A DNA stretch of 64,000 bases, taken from assembly GCA_016182785.1 (NCBI GenBank), contig JACPFU010000030.1, positions 1-64,000 of the forward strand, in the 5' to 3' direction. Below, piece by piece: positions 17,312-30,283 of this stretch (positions are counted from its first letter, which is position 1; every line of letters begins with the position of its first letter). The notes below the pieces were generated by a model that was not told the origin of the DNA, did no database searches, and saw only the letters and a list, made by a program, of their open reading frames with translations. Origin of the DNA: Lysobacterales bacterium. GTDB lineage: Bacteria; Pseudomonadota; Gammaproteobacteria; Xanthomonadales; Ahniellaceae. A program made the translations under genes and the position numbers.

Positions 17312-18646
17312 TCACATTCGGGCAGCGTTCTTCAACCAGGTTTCTGCCGACCTTCGGGTCGACTCGAAACCGGTCGCCTTCTTGAAAGCGGCGATCGCCG
17401 CTGCCTTGTTGTTGGCTTCGAGTTCGCAATTGCCGAGCAGCAGCCAGGCCTGGCCCTCGCTCTTGAATGGGGTGCGCTGCAACGCCTTCTGCACCGCGGC
17501 CTTGGCCTCCGCGTACTTGTCGGCTTCGTAGAGGGTGTAGGCCTGCAGGAAATTCATCTCGCCGTCTTTGGCGAACTCTGCCGCCTGCGCGTACGCGGCG
17601 GACGCCTCGATGGATTTCTCGGCCAACCGGAACGAATCGCCCAAGGCCTGCAGGTGATCGAGACCGCGGGGCAGCGTGCCGGAAGCGAGACCGGCTTCGA
17701 TGACCTTGATCGCCTCCAGCGGCCGGTCGGCGACGTTGTACAGCTGGTAGAGCTGCTTGACCTCGCTCTCGGTGGTCATCATGCCCTTGGCATAACCCGC
17801 CGAAAGCAGCGCGACCGCCTTGTCCGGCTGATCCGCCTGGATATAGACATTGCCAAGCATGCGCGTCAGCGCCTTGCTCTCCGGCATCTTCTGCAGCGCG
17901 GCCTCGCCTTCGGCGATGGCCTCGGCGAACTTGTCCTGCTCGTAGTAGCTGGCCAGCAGCAGCTGGTACCAGGCCTCGCTCGGCTTGCTCGAGAGCGTGA
18001 TCGCCTTCTTGATCGTCGCCGCGGCATCGTCCAGTCGCTCCATGCGATACAGCGACTGCGCCTTGATCGAATAGGCGGTGTCCTTCTCGGATCCGGTTTC
18101 CTTCAGCCAGCGGTCGATCATCGCGATCGCTTCCGCGTACTTCTCCTCGACCATGCTCAGGTTCGCGTACTGCAGCATCACGCCGAAGTGGGTGACGTTC
18201 GGCAGCGCGTCGAGGTCGATCGCCTTGCGCATGTACTCGAGGGTCTTGGCCGCGTCGTCGTCGCGGTCGTTGTAGATGCTGCCGAGCGCCTGGTAGGCGA
18301 GTGCCTTTTCGTAGTTGCCGGCCTTGGCGTCGCCCAGCACTTCGTTGAAGGTGGCCTCCGCATCCGCGTACTGCTCGTCGTAGAACGCCTTCAGTCCCTT
18401 GTCGATCTTCTTCGCCATCTTCGGCGAGATCTTGTTCGGCGGGTCCTTGCGGGTCGAGTTCGGGAACGGGTTTTCGGTGGCGGCCTGCGACTTCGCCTTT
18501 TCGGCGGCGCGGGCGGCGCGGGTGTTGGCGGTGCGCTTGTTGACGCCTCCGGTCTCGCTCTGCGCCCAGACGCTGGCGAACGGAGCCGCAACCAGCAGTG
18601 CGCCGGAAAAGACCGCTAGTGCGATCGGCAAGGCAAGGCGTTTCAT
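17312..18646 (-). CDS. Periplasmic TPR protein linked to the TonB cluster
   Basis: 444 residues. Signal peptide MKRLALPIALAVFSGALLVAAPFASVWAQ, a short Lys/Arg/Ala linker, then degenerate tetratricopeptide repeats for most of the length (for example AMAKKIDKGLKAFYDEQYADAEATFNEV, AYQALGSIYNDRDDDA, QAWLLLGNCELEANNKAAAIAAFKKA). TPR proteins encoded beside tonB/exbBD occur in Vibrio, Shewanella and xanthomonads and can be needed for energy transduction. That role here is inferred from position. It is separated from tonB by 186 bases that include the tonB promoter candidate. Confidence 0.8.
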   Translation of the reverse strand: MKRLALPIALAVFSGALLVAAPFASVWAQSETGGVNKRTANTRAARAAEKAKSQAATENPFPNSTRKDPPNKISPKMAKKIDKGLKAFYDEQYADAEATFNEVLGDAKAGNYEKALAYQALGSIYNDRDDDAAKTLEYMRKAIDLDALPNVTHFGVMLQYANLSMVEEKYAEAIAMIDRWLKETGSEKDTAYSIKAQSLYRMERLDDAAATIKKAITLSSKPSEAWYQLLLASYYEQDKFAEAIAEGEAALQKMPESKALTRMLGNVYIQADQPDKAVALLSAGYAKGMMTTESEVKQLYQLYNVADRPLEAIKVIEAGLASGTLPRGLDHLQALGDSFRLAEKSIEASAAYAQAAEFAKDGEMNFLQAYTLYEADKYAEAKAAVQKALQRTPFKSEGQAWLLLGNCELEANNKAAAIAAFKKATGFESTRRSAETWLKNAARM

Positions 18647-18822
18647 CGTTCACCCCTCCACAGAAAGATAGCCGCGCCAGCGTCCTGCCAGCAAAAAGGC
18701 CGCAAAGGGTAGCCGCGCCCTTACGGTGTCACAAGGGTCGTTGTTTGAATGTTACGAGTGCGGCCCCGTGTGCAAGGTCGCGCGTTGCGGCACAACCGGA
18801 ATGTGCCGAAAGGCATGGAAGC

Positions 18823-19791
18823 TCAAGTGGTCGGGAACTCGGCCTTGGCGAAGGCGACGCGTTCTGCCGGATCGCGCGAGAGCTGACCGGCGCGCTCCAG
18901 CGCCTGCACCTTGCGCAGCCGATGCAGCAGACCGTTGCCGTTGGCGATCTGGATCGCAAGTCCGGGACGCGCATTGAGCTCCAGCACCAGCGGGCCGAGC
19001 TGCTTGTCGAGGACCACGTCGACGCCGACGTAACCGAGTTCGCACAACTCGTAGGCCTTGGCGCCGATCATCAGCAGCTCGTCCCAGCGCGGAATCTGCA
19101 GGCCGACAATGCTGTGCTCGGTGTCCGGATGCTCGCGGATGATCTCGGAGTTCCAGACGCCACGCTTGGTCACGCCGGTGGGAATGTCGATGCCGACGCC
19201 GATCGCACCCTGGTGCAGGTTGGCCTTGCCGTCCGACAGCCGCGTCGGCAAGCGGATCATGGCCATCACCGGATAGCCGAGGAAGCTGATGATGCGCACG
19301 TCCGGAACGCCCTTATAGCTGACGTGCTCGAAGATCGGGTCGAACTGGACGCAATACTCGATCAGGATGTGGTCGGGCTGGCCACCGAGGGAGAACAGGC
19401 CGGACAGCATGTTCGACAGGTGGTGGTTGAACTCGTCGCGAGTCATGAACGAGCCGTTCGAGCGGCGGTACTTGTCGCCGCGCTTGCCGGTGATCACGAG
19501 AATGCCGTCGCCGCCGGAACCGTGGGCCGGTTTCACCACGAACGCGTCGCGGTCCTTGAGCTTCTCGTGGACTTCCTCGATCTCGTGTTCTTCGCGCACC
19601 ACGGCGTACAGGTCGGGAACCGGCAAGCCGGCCTTGAGCGCCATCTTCTTGGTGATCAGCTTGTCGTCGACGCGCGGGTAGAAGCGCCGCTGGTTGTAGC
19701 TGAGCACGAACTCGGCGTTGCGTTGCCCGATGCCCATCAGCCCGATGCGGTGCAGGCGCCTTGCGATCTGCAGCGGAGCGAACCAGCCCAC
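18823..19791 (-). CDS. ATP-grasp alpha-L-glutamate ligase-like protein (RimK-related)
   Basis: 322 residues from a GTG one base past the upstream TGA. FVVKPAHGSGGDGILVI is the ATP-grasp nucleotide loop, and LVLELNARPGLAIQIAN holds the metal-binding Glu/Asn pair near the C-terminus. It matches the RimK-related group TIGR02291, which accompanies the membrane protein encoded just upstream. ATP-grasp ligases form amide bonds between a carboxylate and an amine; the substrates here are unknown. The one-base spacing points to strict co-expression with the 7TM partner. The retropepsin-like zinc-protease often found with this pair is not in the window. Confidence 0.85.
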   Translation of the reverse strand: MGWFAPLQIARRLHRIGLMGIGQRNAEFVLSYNQRRFYPRVDDKLITKKMALKAGLPVPDLYAVVREEHEIEEVHEKLKDRDAFVVKPAHGSGGDGILVITGKRGDKYRRSNGSFMTRDEFNHHLSNMLSGLFSLGGQPDHILIEYCVQFDPIFEHVSYKGVPDVRIISFLGYPVMAMIRLPTRLSDGKANLHQGAIGVGIDIPTGVTKRGVWNSEIIREHPDTEHSIVGLQIPRWDELLMIGAKAYELCELGYVGVDVVLDKQLGPLVLELNARPGLAIQIANGNGLLHRLRKVQALERAGQLSRDPAERVAFAKAEFPTT

Positions 19792-19792
19792 C

Positions 19793-21376
19793 TCAGCCCT
19801 CTCCGGCCGCAGCGGGCGGCGCTGGCGCCGGCGCGATCGGGTCCGGGTCGCGCGCCAGTGCGCGGAAGCGGAACAGTTCGCTCAAGCGATAGCCCGAATA
19901 GCGCCCGAGCAGCAGGGTCGCCGCGAGCAACACCAGCAGCAGCTCCGGGAACACGAAGATCAGGTGCTGCAGCTGCTCCTGGCCCATCACGGTGTACGCC
20001 AGCGCAGCGATGGCGAGCGAGCCCAGCGTCTGCTTGATCGAGTAGGCGGCACCGCGCTCCTCCCATGCCACCGACACGCGCTCGATGGTCATGGTCAGGA
20101 TGATCATCGGGAACAGCGCCACGCTCAGCCCGACATTGAGGCCGAGCTTGTTCGAGACCACCGAGACCAGCGCCATCAATAGCACCACGATCGTCAACAC
20201 CGCGGTGAGTCTCGGCACCAGCAGCAGTTTCAACCGTTCCATGTAGAAGCGCACGAGCAGGCCAAGGCTGATGATCAGCGCGAACAGGATCAGGCCGGCG
20301 ACCAGTCCGGTCCAGTTGAACGCCAGCGCGACCAGCACCGGCATGAAGGTGCCGAAGGTCTTGATGCCAACCAGGTTGCGCAGCAACAGCATGATGAAGG
20401 CCCCGACCGGCACCAGCAGCAGGATCTTGAAGGTTTGCTGGGTTTCGATCGGCAGGTTCAGCAGCGAGTAGGCGATGAAGTTCTCGTCGCGATGGCGCAG
20501 GTTCTCCTTGGCCGTGTCGAGGGCGTCGGCAAGACTGCGCTGCAGCGAGAACGTCACGTGCGCGCGCGGGTTGTCCTCGACCACCAGCACCGGCTTCTGC
20601 GCCGCACTCCAGACCAGCAGGTTCTCCGGCAAGCCCTCTGTGCCGGTGATGGCGTCGATGGTGCGCCATGCCCGCACCTCGGGTTCGGAGTCCCAGATGC
20701 GCAGGTAAGGCTTCAGCTCGACTTCGACGCTGCGGTCATCGAGTTCCAGGCCGTGCATCAGGCGTGCTGCAATCTGGCGCTCTGCAAGCAGATCCACCGC
20801 GAGCAATGCGAGGTCTTCCGGCCGGTCCAGCTTGCCGCGCAGCAATGCCACTTCCTGGGTCGGTTCGCGCGCGTTGAGCTGGCGTACCAGCTCGCCGGCA
20901 AACGTCGCGGAACTGATCGAGTGTTCGCGCACCTGCGCCAGCAAGGTGGCGCGTGCGGTGGCGAAGGGCTCCTCGTAGGTGCGTCGTTCCGGGACCTTGG
21001 GTTCCGCAAGGTCGGCGGCCGGATGTTCGTCGCGATAGATGGTGGCGCGGTAGTACAGCACCTGCTGGCCGCTGGCACGGCGGATCTGCCACTGCACTTC
21101 ACGCGCGCCACGGGCGCGTTCGATGTTCATGCCGTAGGTGCGGGCGACGAAGTTCTCGTCGATGACCGAGTAGCCGGGGGGGTTGTTCGGGATCTGCAGC
21201 GTCACCTTGTTCGGGCCACTGCGCGCCTTGAATTCGACGCGCGCCTGCACTTCCCAGACCTCGCTCTCGCTTTGCGGCGCGATCGGGAAGCGCAGCACCT
21301 TCCACTTGTAGTAGAAGCCGGCGACACCGGTCGCGGCCAGAATCAGGGCGAGCAGATACAACTGGGTCTTCTTCAT
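19793..21376 (-). CDS. Seven-helix membrane protein with inactive transglutaminase-like domain (UUP1 family)
   Basis: 527 residues. An N-terminal anchor (YLLALILAATGVAGFYYKW) is followed by a periplasmic domain of about 300 residues (transglutaminase-like but lacking an evident Cys-His-Asp triad), then about seven membrane helices from residue 330 (ILLLVPVGAFIMLLLRNLVGIKTFGTFMPVLVALAF onward). The layout matches the Transglut_i_TM plus 7TM_transglut families. The C-terminus is Pro/Ala rich. It is always seen with the ATP-grasp ligase that follows here. Roles in osmotic or envelope adaptation have been proposed for such pairs; none can be shown from sequence. Confidence 0.82.
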   Translation of the reverse strand: MKKTQLYLLALILAATGVAGFYYKWKVLRFPIAPQSESEVWEVQARVEFKARSGPNKVTLQIPNNPPGYSVIDENFVARTYGMNIERARGAREVQWQIRRASGQQVLYYRATIYRDEHPAADLAEPKVPERRTYEEPFATARATLLAQVREHSISSATFAGELVRQLNAREPTQEVALLRGKLDRPEDLALLAVDLLAERQIAARLMHGLELDDRSVEVELKPYLRIWDSEPEVRAWRTIDAITGTEGLPENLLVWSAAQKPVLVVEDNPRAHVTFSLQRSLADALDTAKENLRHRDENFIAYSLLNLPIETQQTFKILLLVPVGAFIMLLLRNLVGIKTFGTFMPVLVALAFNWTGLVAGLILFALIISLGLLVRFYMERLKLLLVPRLTAVLTIVVLLMALVSVVSNKLGLNVGLSVALFPMIILTMTIERVSVAWEERGAAYSIKQTLGSLAIAALAYTVMGQEQLQHLIFVFPELLLVLLAATLLLGRYSGYRLSELFRFRALARDPDPIAPAPAPPAAAGEG

Positions 21377-21451
21377 CGTGTGCCTTGCCCCGTTCCCTGA
21401 TCGAGCGGCAGTATAGCGATCGGTGTGCGCTCGCTGTGTCCAGCGGCGCGC

Positions 21452-25116
<3,665 letters not shown>

Positions 25117-25130
25117 GCTTCAGATACGCG

Positions 25131-25155
25131 ACGGCCCCGGACTTGCCGGGGCCGT
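25131..25155. terminator. Ten-pair hairpin between dnaN and recF
   Basis: ACGGCCCCGG (25131-25140), loop ACTTG, CCGGGGCCGT (25146-25155) form a perfect stem in the 67-base dnaN-recF gap. No T-run follows on either strand, so it may attenuate or pause transcription, or shape mRNA stability, rather than terminate fully. Confidence 0.55.
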
Positions 25156-25183
25156 TGTGCCGAGGTCCACACCAGCGCCAGCC

Positions 25184-26281
25184 TCAGAGCCGCAGCGGCA
25201 TCACCACGTGCCGCGACCGGTCGTTGTCGGCATCGCGCACCAGGCAACTCGAATTGCCATCCCGCAGGCAGAGCATCACGTTCACGCCGCGCAGCGATGC
25301 CAACGCATCCTGCAGGTAATTCACGTTGAAACCCACGCTGAGCCCATCGACCACCGACTGCACCTCCAGCACTTCGGTCGCTTCTTCCTGCTCGGGGTTA
25401 TGCGCGACGATGGTGAGCCGGCCTGGCGCGACGTCAAGCTTGACGCCACGGTACTTCTCGTTCGACAGGATCGCGACCCGCTGCAACGCCATCCGCAGCT
25501 CGTCCCGCGGCAACTGCACGATCTTGTCCGCGCCGATCGGGATCACCGCCTCGTAATCCGGGAAGCGGCCGTCGATCAGCTTGCTCGTGAACACGAAATC
25601 CGAGCGCGTGACCCGCAGGTGGTTCTTGCCGAACTCCAGTTCCAGCGTCCCGTCCCCGTCCAGCAGCCGCTGCAGTTCCATCACCCCTTTGCGCGGAATG
25701 ATGATCTGGCGCTTGGCTTTCACCGCGATCTCGGCACTGGTCTCGCACAGCGCCAGACGGTGGCCGTCGGTCGCGACACAGCGCAACGCGCTCTCGTGCA
25801 AGTCGAGCAGCATGCCGTTGAGGTAGTAGCGAACGTCCTGATGCGCCATCGCGAACGCGGTACGGTCGATCAGCTCTTTCAGCGTCGCTTCGGTCAACGA
25901 CACCCGTTCGATCACGTCGATGTCGTCCACCGTCGGGAACTCTGCCGCAGGCAAGGTCGACAGCGTGAACCGACTGCGTCCGGCCTTGAGCGTCACCCGC
26001 TCGCCGCTCTGCGTCAAATCGATGCGACTGCCATCCGGAAGCGCGCGCACGATGTCGAACAGTTTCCGCGCCGGCAGCGTTGTGGCTCCGTCCTGCGCCT
26101 CCTCCACCGGGCAACGCGCAGACAACTCGACTTCCAGGTCCGACCCGGTCAGCCCGAGCAGGCCATTGGTGACCTCAACCAGCACATTCGCCAGGACAGG
26201 CATGGTCTGGCGCCGTTCGACGACGCCGACCACCTGGGTCAGGGGCTTGAGCAGGGCTTCCCGCTGAATGCTGAAGCGCAT
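25184..26281 (-). CDS. dnaN: DNA polymerase III beta subunit (sliding clamp)
   Basis: 365 residues from the ATG at 26281 ([33 protein letters not shown]), with GAGG upstream. An upstream ATG at 26299 would add only MKEGLP. The three-fold clamp repeats are visible, and the C-terminus VVMPLRL is the conserved end of the protein-binding pocket. The homodimer encircles DNA and tethers polymerase III. It lies directly downstream of the oriC candidate and dnaA. Confidence 0.97.
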   Translation of the reverse strand: MRFSIQREALLKPLTQVVGVVERRQTMPVLANVLVEVTNGLLGLTGSDLEVELSARCPVEEAQDGATTLPARKLFDIVRALPDGSRIDLTQSGERVTLKAGRSRFTLSTLPAAEFPTVDDIDVIERVSLTEATLKELIDRTAFAMAHQDVRYYLNGMLLDLHESALRCVATDGHRLALCETSAEIAVKAKRQIIIPRKGVMELQRLLDGDGTLELEFGKNHLRVTRSDFVFTSKLIDGRFPDYEAVIPIGADKIVQLPRDELRMALQRVAILSNEKYRGVKLDVAPGRLTIVAHNPEQEEATEVLEVQSVVDGLSVGFNVNYLQDALASLRGVNVMLCLRDGNSSCLVRDADNDRSRHVVMPLRL

Positions 26282-26488
26282 GGGCAATCCCTCTTTCATC
26301 TTCTGGTATCTATGAAGATGGTGATGATGATAGGCGCTGGGGATAACTGCAATACGCAGCCACTACCTGTTGTGCCCGTTGACGATGACACCAGCAAAAT
26401 CTTGTGGGTCGATGCGCTTCAGCCCGGTGGATGGTTTGTGGACAACCACGATCCGCAAACTGTCCACAGGGTCCGGCGGTGGTTGTCC
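26282..26488. other. oriC: Candidate oriC (dnaA-dnaN intergenic region)
   Basis: The gap is AT-rich for this genome at its dnaN end (TATCTATGAAGATGGTGATGATGATA, 26307-26332 region) and carries four DnaA-box-like 9-mers: TTATCCCCA on minus at 26338-26346, TTGTCCACA on minus at 26437-26445, CTGTCCACA on plus at 26460-26468 and TTGTCCTCA on plus at 26483-26491, which touches the dnaA stop. Each differs from TTATCCACA by one or two bases. Location next to dnaA and dnaN is typical. The other candidate, the rpmH-dnaA gap, shows no comparable boxes. Confidence 0.7.
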
Positions 26489-27823
26489 TCAGCCCGTCAG
26501 TGCACGGATCAGCTTGTCCCAGTCCTCGCGGGTCTTGCCGTCGGTCTCGCGCAATTCGGTGATCAGTCGGCAGGCGTGCAGGACCGTCGTGTGGTCGCGT
26601 CCGCCGAAGGCATCGCCGATCTCGGGCAGCGAGTGCGAGGTCAGTTCCTTGGTCAGCGCCATGGCGGTCTGCCGCGCGCGCGCCAGCTGGCGGGTGCGGC
26701 GCTTGCCGAGCAGGTCGCTGACGCGCAGCTGGTAGTAGTCCGCCGTGACCCTTTGGATGTTCGGGATGCTCAGCGTGCGCTCCTGCACGGTGAGCAGGTC
26801 GCGCAGCGCTTCCTGGGCGAACTCGGTGGTGATCGCACGGCCGGTGAAGTGGGCCCGCGCCGCCAGCGTGTTCAGTGCGCCCTCGAGGTCGCGAACATGG
26901 GAACGCATCCGGCGCGCGATCATGAACGCCACTTCTTCGGGCAAGACGATGCCCTTGAGCTCGGCCTTGCGCAGCAGGATCGCCGCGCGCGTCTCGAAAT
27001 CCGGGGGTTCGATCGCCACCGGCAGTCCCCAACCGAGGCGCGAGGTCAGCCTTGGTTCGAGGTTCTCGACTTCCTTCGGATAGCGGTCGCAGGTCAGGAT
27101 GATCTGCTGGTTCGACTCGAACAACGCATTGAAGGTGTGGAAGAACTCCTCCTGGGTGCGGTCCTTGTTCGCGAAGAACTGAATGTCGTCGATCAACAGC
27201 GCGTCCACCGAGCGGTAGCGGTTCTTGAACTCGTCGATGGTCTTGGTCTGCAGCGCGCGGATCATCGCGCTGACGAATTGCTCGGAGCGCTGGTACAGCA
27301 CCCGGAACCCGGGATTGTTGCGCCGCATCAGGTTGCCCGCCGCGTACATCAGGTGGGTCTTGCCGAGACCGGTGCCCCCGTACAACAGCAACGGGTTCGA
27401 CTCGCGCCGGCCGGGGTTCAGGGCCACCTGGTAGGCCGCCGCGCGCCCGAGCTCGTTCGACTTGCCTTCGACAAAGTTCTCGAAGGTGTAGTGCGCATCC
27501 AGATTGCTCTCGAATTCCGGGTCGAACGGAAGCGACGGGGTGCCCGGACTCGCCGCCGCACCGCGTTGCTGGTCCGCGGCGCGCGGACTGGAACCGACTT
27601 CCAGGCCGACCTGCACGTCGTTGCCGGCAAGGTGTCGCGCGACCGCCTCGATGCGGGTCAGGAACCGCTCGCGAACCACATCGAGCACGAACGCGTTCGG
27701 CGCCAGCAGGCTCAGCCGCCCGTCCCGACCCGTCACCTGCAGCGGCTTCAGCCAGGTCAAGATGTCCTGCTCTTCGTACTCGGACTCGAGACGTTCGAGC
27801 AGGCGTTCCCAGAGAGATTGCAT
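26489..27823 (-). CDS. dnaA: Chromosomal replication initiator protein DnaA
   Basis: 444 residues from the ATG at 27823 ([13 protein letters not shown]). Domain I occupies about 1-80 and a short variable domain II about 80-105. The AAA+ domain begins with [19 protein letters not shown] and has Walker [10 protein letters not shown] and Walker [10 protein letters not shown]. Domain IV has [15 protein letters not shown], the DnaA-box-reading helix. It opens oriC in the ATP form. Divergent from rpmH, with 162 bases between the starts. Confidence 0.97.
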   Translation of the reverse strand: MQSLWERLLERLESEYEEQDILTWLKPLQVTGRDGRLSLLAPNAFVLDVVRERFLTRIEAVARHLAGNDVQVGLEVGSSPRAADQQRGAAASPGTPSLPFDPEFESNLDAHYTFENFVEGKSNELGRAAAYQVALNPGRRESNPLLLYGGTGLGKTHLMYAAGNLMRRNNPGFRVLYQRSEQFVSAMIRALQTKTIDEFKNRYRSVDALLIDDIQFFANKDRTQEEFFHTFNALFESNQQIILTCDRYPKEVENLEPRLTSRLGWGLPVAIEPPDFETRAAILLRKAELKGIVLPEEVAFMIARRMRSHVRDLEGALNTLAARAHFTGRAITTEFAQEALRDLLTVQERTLSIPNIQRVTADYYQLRVSDLLGKRRTRQLARARQTAMALTKELTSHSLPEIGDAFGGRDHTTVLHACRLITELRETDGKTREDWDKLIRALTG

Positions 27824-27919
27824 GGAGACGGCGCGCTTCAAGAGGGCGCCCAACGCGCCGGGCCGGGCAGTGTATCAGCGCCGGTCGCGGCCCCGATTGC
27901 GCACAGGGGCCGTTGCAGC

Positions 27920-27948
27920 TTGACTCGAACCCGCCATCTGCATACCAT
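27920..27948 (+). promoter_or_regulatory. Sigma-70-type promoter of rpmH
   Basis: TTGACT (27920-27925), a 17-base spacer and TACCAT (27943-27948) lie 38 bases before the rpmH ATG. Spacing is ideal and the hexamers differ from consensus by one and two bases. It would drive rpmH-rnpA-yidC-mnmE. Confidence 0.7.
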
Positions 27949-27985
27949 TCGCGCCCCTTTTTGTAACCCTCTCGATGGTGCAGTC

Positions 27986-28126
27986 ATGGCGACCAAGCGC
28001 ACGTTCCAACCCAGCAATCTGAAGCGCGCCCGTGACCACGGCTTTCGCGCCCGCATGGCGACCAAGGGCGGCCGCAAGGTCCTGAACGCCCGTCGCGCCA
28101 AGGGTCGCGTGCGCCTGATCCCGTAA
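27986..28126 (+). CDS. rpmH: 50S ribosomal protein L34
   Basis: 46 residues, [20 protein letters not shown] followed by [21 protein letters not shown], the near-invariant L34 sequence. The very basic peptide binds 23S rRNA in the large subunit. It is first gene of the plus-strand rpmH-rnpA-yidC-mnmE unit. rnpA starts two bases after its TAA. Confidence 0.97.
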   Translation: MATKRTFQPSNLKRARDHGFRARMATKGGRKVLNARRAKGRVRLIP

Positions 28127-28128
28127 GC

Positions 28129-28542
28129 GTGGCGCAGCAGATGGGCGCGGCGCGCTTTCCGCGTGCGGCGCGCATTCTCGCCAAGCACGAGTTCGACGAC
28201 GCCTTTCGAGCCGGCCTCAGTGCCGGCTCGAAGCTTTTCCGGGGTCTGGTGCTGGCCGCCGACTCGGCCCGCCTCGGCATCACCGTCCCCAAGCGAGCGG
28301 TGCCCCTGGCAACGCGCCGCAACCTGATCAAGCGCATCGTGCGCGAAGCGTTCCGCCTGCGGCGCGCTTCCCTGCCCTGCTTCCATTACGTGGTCGTGGC
28401 GCGTGGCGAGATCGCCACCGCAACGCCCACGGCGGTCCGCGCCGAGATCGAAAAGCTGTACGACCGCCTCGCCGCGTTGAAGCCCGCCCCCGCGCCCGGC
28501 ACAATCGCCGACCTTTCTCGGGCCGCCAACACCGCGCCCTGA
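28129..28542 (+). CDS. rnpA: Ribonuclease P protein component
   Basis: 137 residues from a GTG two bases after the rpmH stop (an ATG at 28141 is possible). LAKHEFDDAFRAG, RLGITVPKRAVPLATRRNLIKRIVREAFR and YVVVARG match the RnpA fold, with the RNR helix that binds the catalytic RNA. It helps RNase P remove tRNA 5' leaders. The C-terminal tail (KPAPAPGTIADLSRAANTAP) is longer than in E. coli. The yidD gene usually found between rnpA and yidC is absent: only 27 bases separate them. Confidence 0.93.
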   Translation: MAQQMGAARFPRAARILAKHEFDDAFRAGLSAGSKLFRGLVLAADSARLGITVPKRAVPLATRRNLIKRIVREAFRLRRASLPCFHYVVVARGEIATATPTAVRAEIEKLYDRLAALKPAPAPGTIADLSRAANTAP

Positions 28543-28569
28543 GCCATCTTCCCTTCGTAGCGAAACCCC

Positions 28570-30279
28570 ATGAACAACGCGCGCAGTTTTCTCTGGATCG
28601 CGCTGGCGGCCCTCGGCTTCCTGCTGTGGAACGCTTGGCAGAACGACTATCAACGCCCGCAGCCCGCCGCCCCGAGCGCCAGTACCGCGCAACCCGCAGC
28701 GGCGCCCATCCCGGGCGATGCCGACCTGCCAAGCGCGACGTCTGCACCCGCGGCCGTCGGCCCAACCGATGCCGCAGTCGCCGTCACCGCAGCCGACGCG
28801 CAGCCGGAAGCCGCGGCCGAGAGCATCGTGGTGCGCGTGGTCAGCGACGTGCTCGAACTCGAAATCGACACCCGCGGCGGCACGCTGACGCGCGCCAACT
28901 TGCGCCAGTATCCGGTCAAGGCCGGGGAAGCCACGCCGACGGTGCAGCTGTTTGCCGGAAGCGGCGACCAGTACTTCGTCGCGCAATCGGGACTGGTGTC
29001 GAGTTCCTCGCCGGCGCCCGACCACCGCAGCGTGTACACCGCGGCACGTCGCGAGTACCGCCTCGGCGAGGGCGAGGACCGCGTCGAGATCCCGCTCACC
29101 TGGAGCCGCGACGGCGTCACCGTCACCAAGACCTTCACGCTGAAGCGCGGCAACTACACCGTTGCCGTCGCCACGCGGATCGACAACGCCGCGGCGGCGG
29201 AGTGGTCGGCGAGCGCCTACACCCAGCTCACCCGCACCTCGCCGATCGTGAACCGCAAGTTCTCGTTCACCAACCCCGACCAGTACAGCTTCGTCGGCGC
29301 CGCCTGGTTCAGCCCGGAAGAGAAGTTCGAGAAGCTCGCCTTCGACGATTTCGCCGAGGAGCCGCTGAGCCGCACCATCACCGGCGGCTGGGCGGCACAG
29401 CAGCAACACTACTTCTTCGCGGCGTGGATTCCGGATGCCAGGGAACCGCAGGCCTACAGCACGGCCGTGCTCACCGACCAGGGCGCACCGCGCTACCTGA
29501 TCCGCCAGGTGGGCCCGGCGCTGAAGGTCGCCGCGGGCGCGAGCACCACTTCGAGCGCGCAGCTCTACGTCGGCCCCAAGCACCAGGAGAAGCTCGATGC
29601 GATTGCACCCGGGCTTGGCCTGACCATCGACTACGGCAAGGTCACGATCTTCGCCAAGCCGGTGTTCTGGCTGCTCAACACGCTGCACAAGCTGGTGCAG
29701 AACTGGGGCTTCGCGATCATCCTGACGACGCTGCTGGTCAAGCTGCTGCTGTACCCGCTGTCCGAGGCGCAGTACCGCTCGATGGCCAAGATGCGCAAGG
29801 TGCAGCCGCGCATCGAGGCGCTGAAGCAGCGCTACGGTGAGGACAAGCAGAAGTTCAACCAGGCGATGATGGAGCTGTATGGCAAGGAGAAGATCAATCC
29901 GGTCGGCGGCTGCCTGCCGTTGCTGCTGCAGTTCCCGATCTTCATCGCGCTGTATTGGGTGCTGCTCGAATCGGTCGAGCTGCGCCACGCGCCCTTCGTC
30001 GGTTGGCTGACGAACCTGTCCGCGCACGACCCGTACTTCGTGCTGCCGGTGCTGAACGCCGCGATCATGTGGGTCACGCAGAAGATGTCGCCGGCGCCTG
30101 CGGGCATGGATCCGCTGCAGCAGAAGGTGTTGCAGTACATGCCGCTGGTGTTCTCGGTGATGATGGCGTTCTTCCCGGCCGGCCTGGTGCTGTACTGGTC
30201 GGTCAACGGCGCGCTCGGCCTGGCGCAGCAGTGGGTGATCACCCGCCGCATCGAAGCGGGCGAGAAGAAGGCGGCGTGA
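28570..30279 (+). CDS. yidC: Membrane protein insertase YidC
   Basis: 569 residues. N-terminal anchor ([26 protein letters not shown]), an Ala/Pro-rich linker, a large periplasmic beta domain (about 90-345), then the conserved five-helix core starting at [43 protein letters not shown] and including [22 protein letters not shown] and [10 protein letters not shown]. It inserts membrane proteins alone or with Sec. It is the Gram-negative type and lies four bases before mnmE. Confidence 0.96.
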   Translation: MNNARSFLWIALAALGFLLWNAWQNDYQRPQPAAPSASTAQPAAAPIPGDADLPSATSAPAAVGPTDAAVAVTAADAQPEAAAESIVVRVVSDVLELEIDTRGGTLTRANLRQYPVKAGEATPTVQLFAGSGDQYFVAQSGLVSSSSPAPDHRSVYTAARREYRLGEGEDRVEIPLTWSRDGVTVTKTFTLKRGNYTVAVATRIDNAAAAEWSASAYTQLTRTSPIVNRKFSFTNPDQYSFVGAAWFSPEEKFEKLAFDDFAEEPLSRTITGGWAAQQQHYFFAAWIPDAREPQAYSTAVLTDQGAPRYLIRQVGPALKVAAGASTTSSAQLYVGPKHQEKLDAIAPGLGLTIDYGKVTIFAKPVFWLLNTLHKLVQNWGFAIILTTLLVKLLLYPLSEAQYRSMAKMRKVQPRIEALKQRYGEDKQKFNQAMMELYGKEKINPVGGCLPLLLQFPIFIALYWVLLESVELRHAPFVGWLTNLSAHDPYFVLPVLNAAIMWVTQKMSPAPAGMDPLQQKVLQYMPLVFSVMMAFFPAGLVLYWSVNGALGLAQQWVITRRIEAGEKKAA

Positions 30280-30283
30280 TGCG

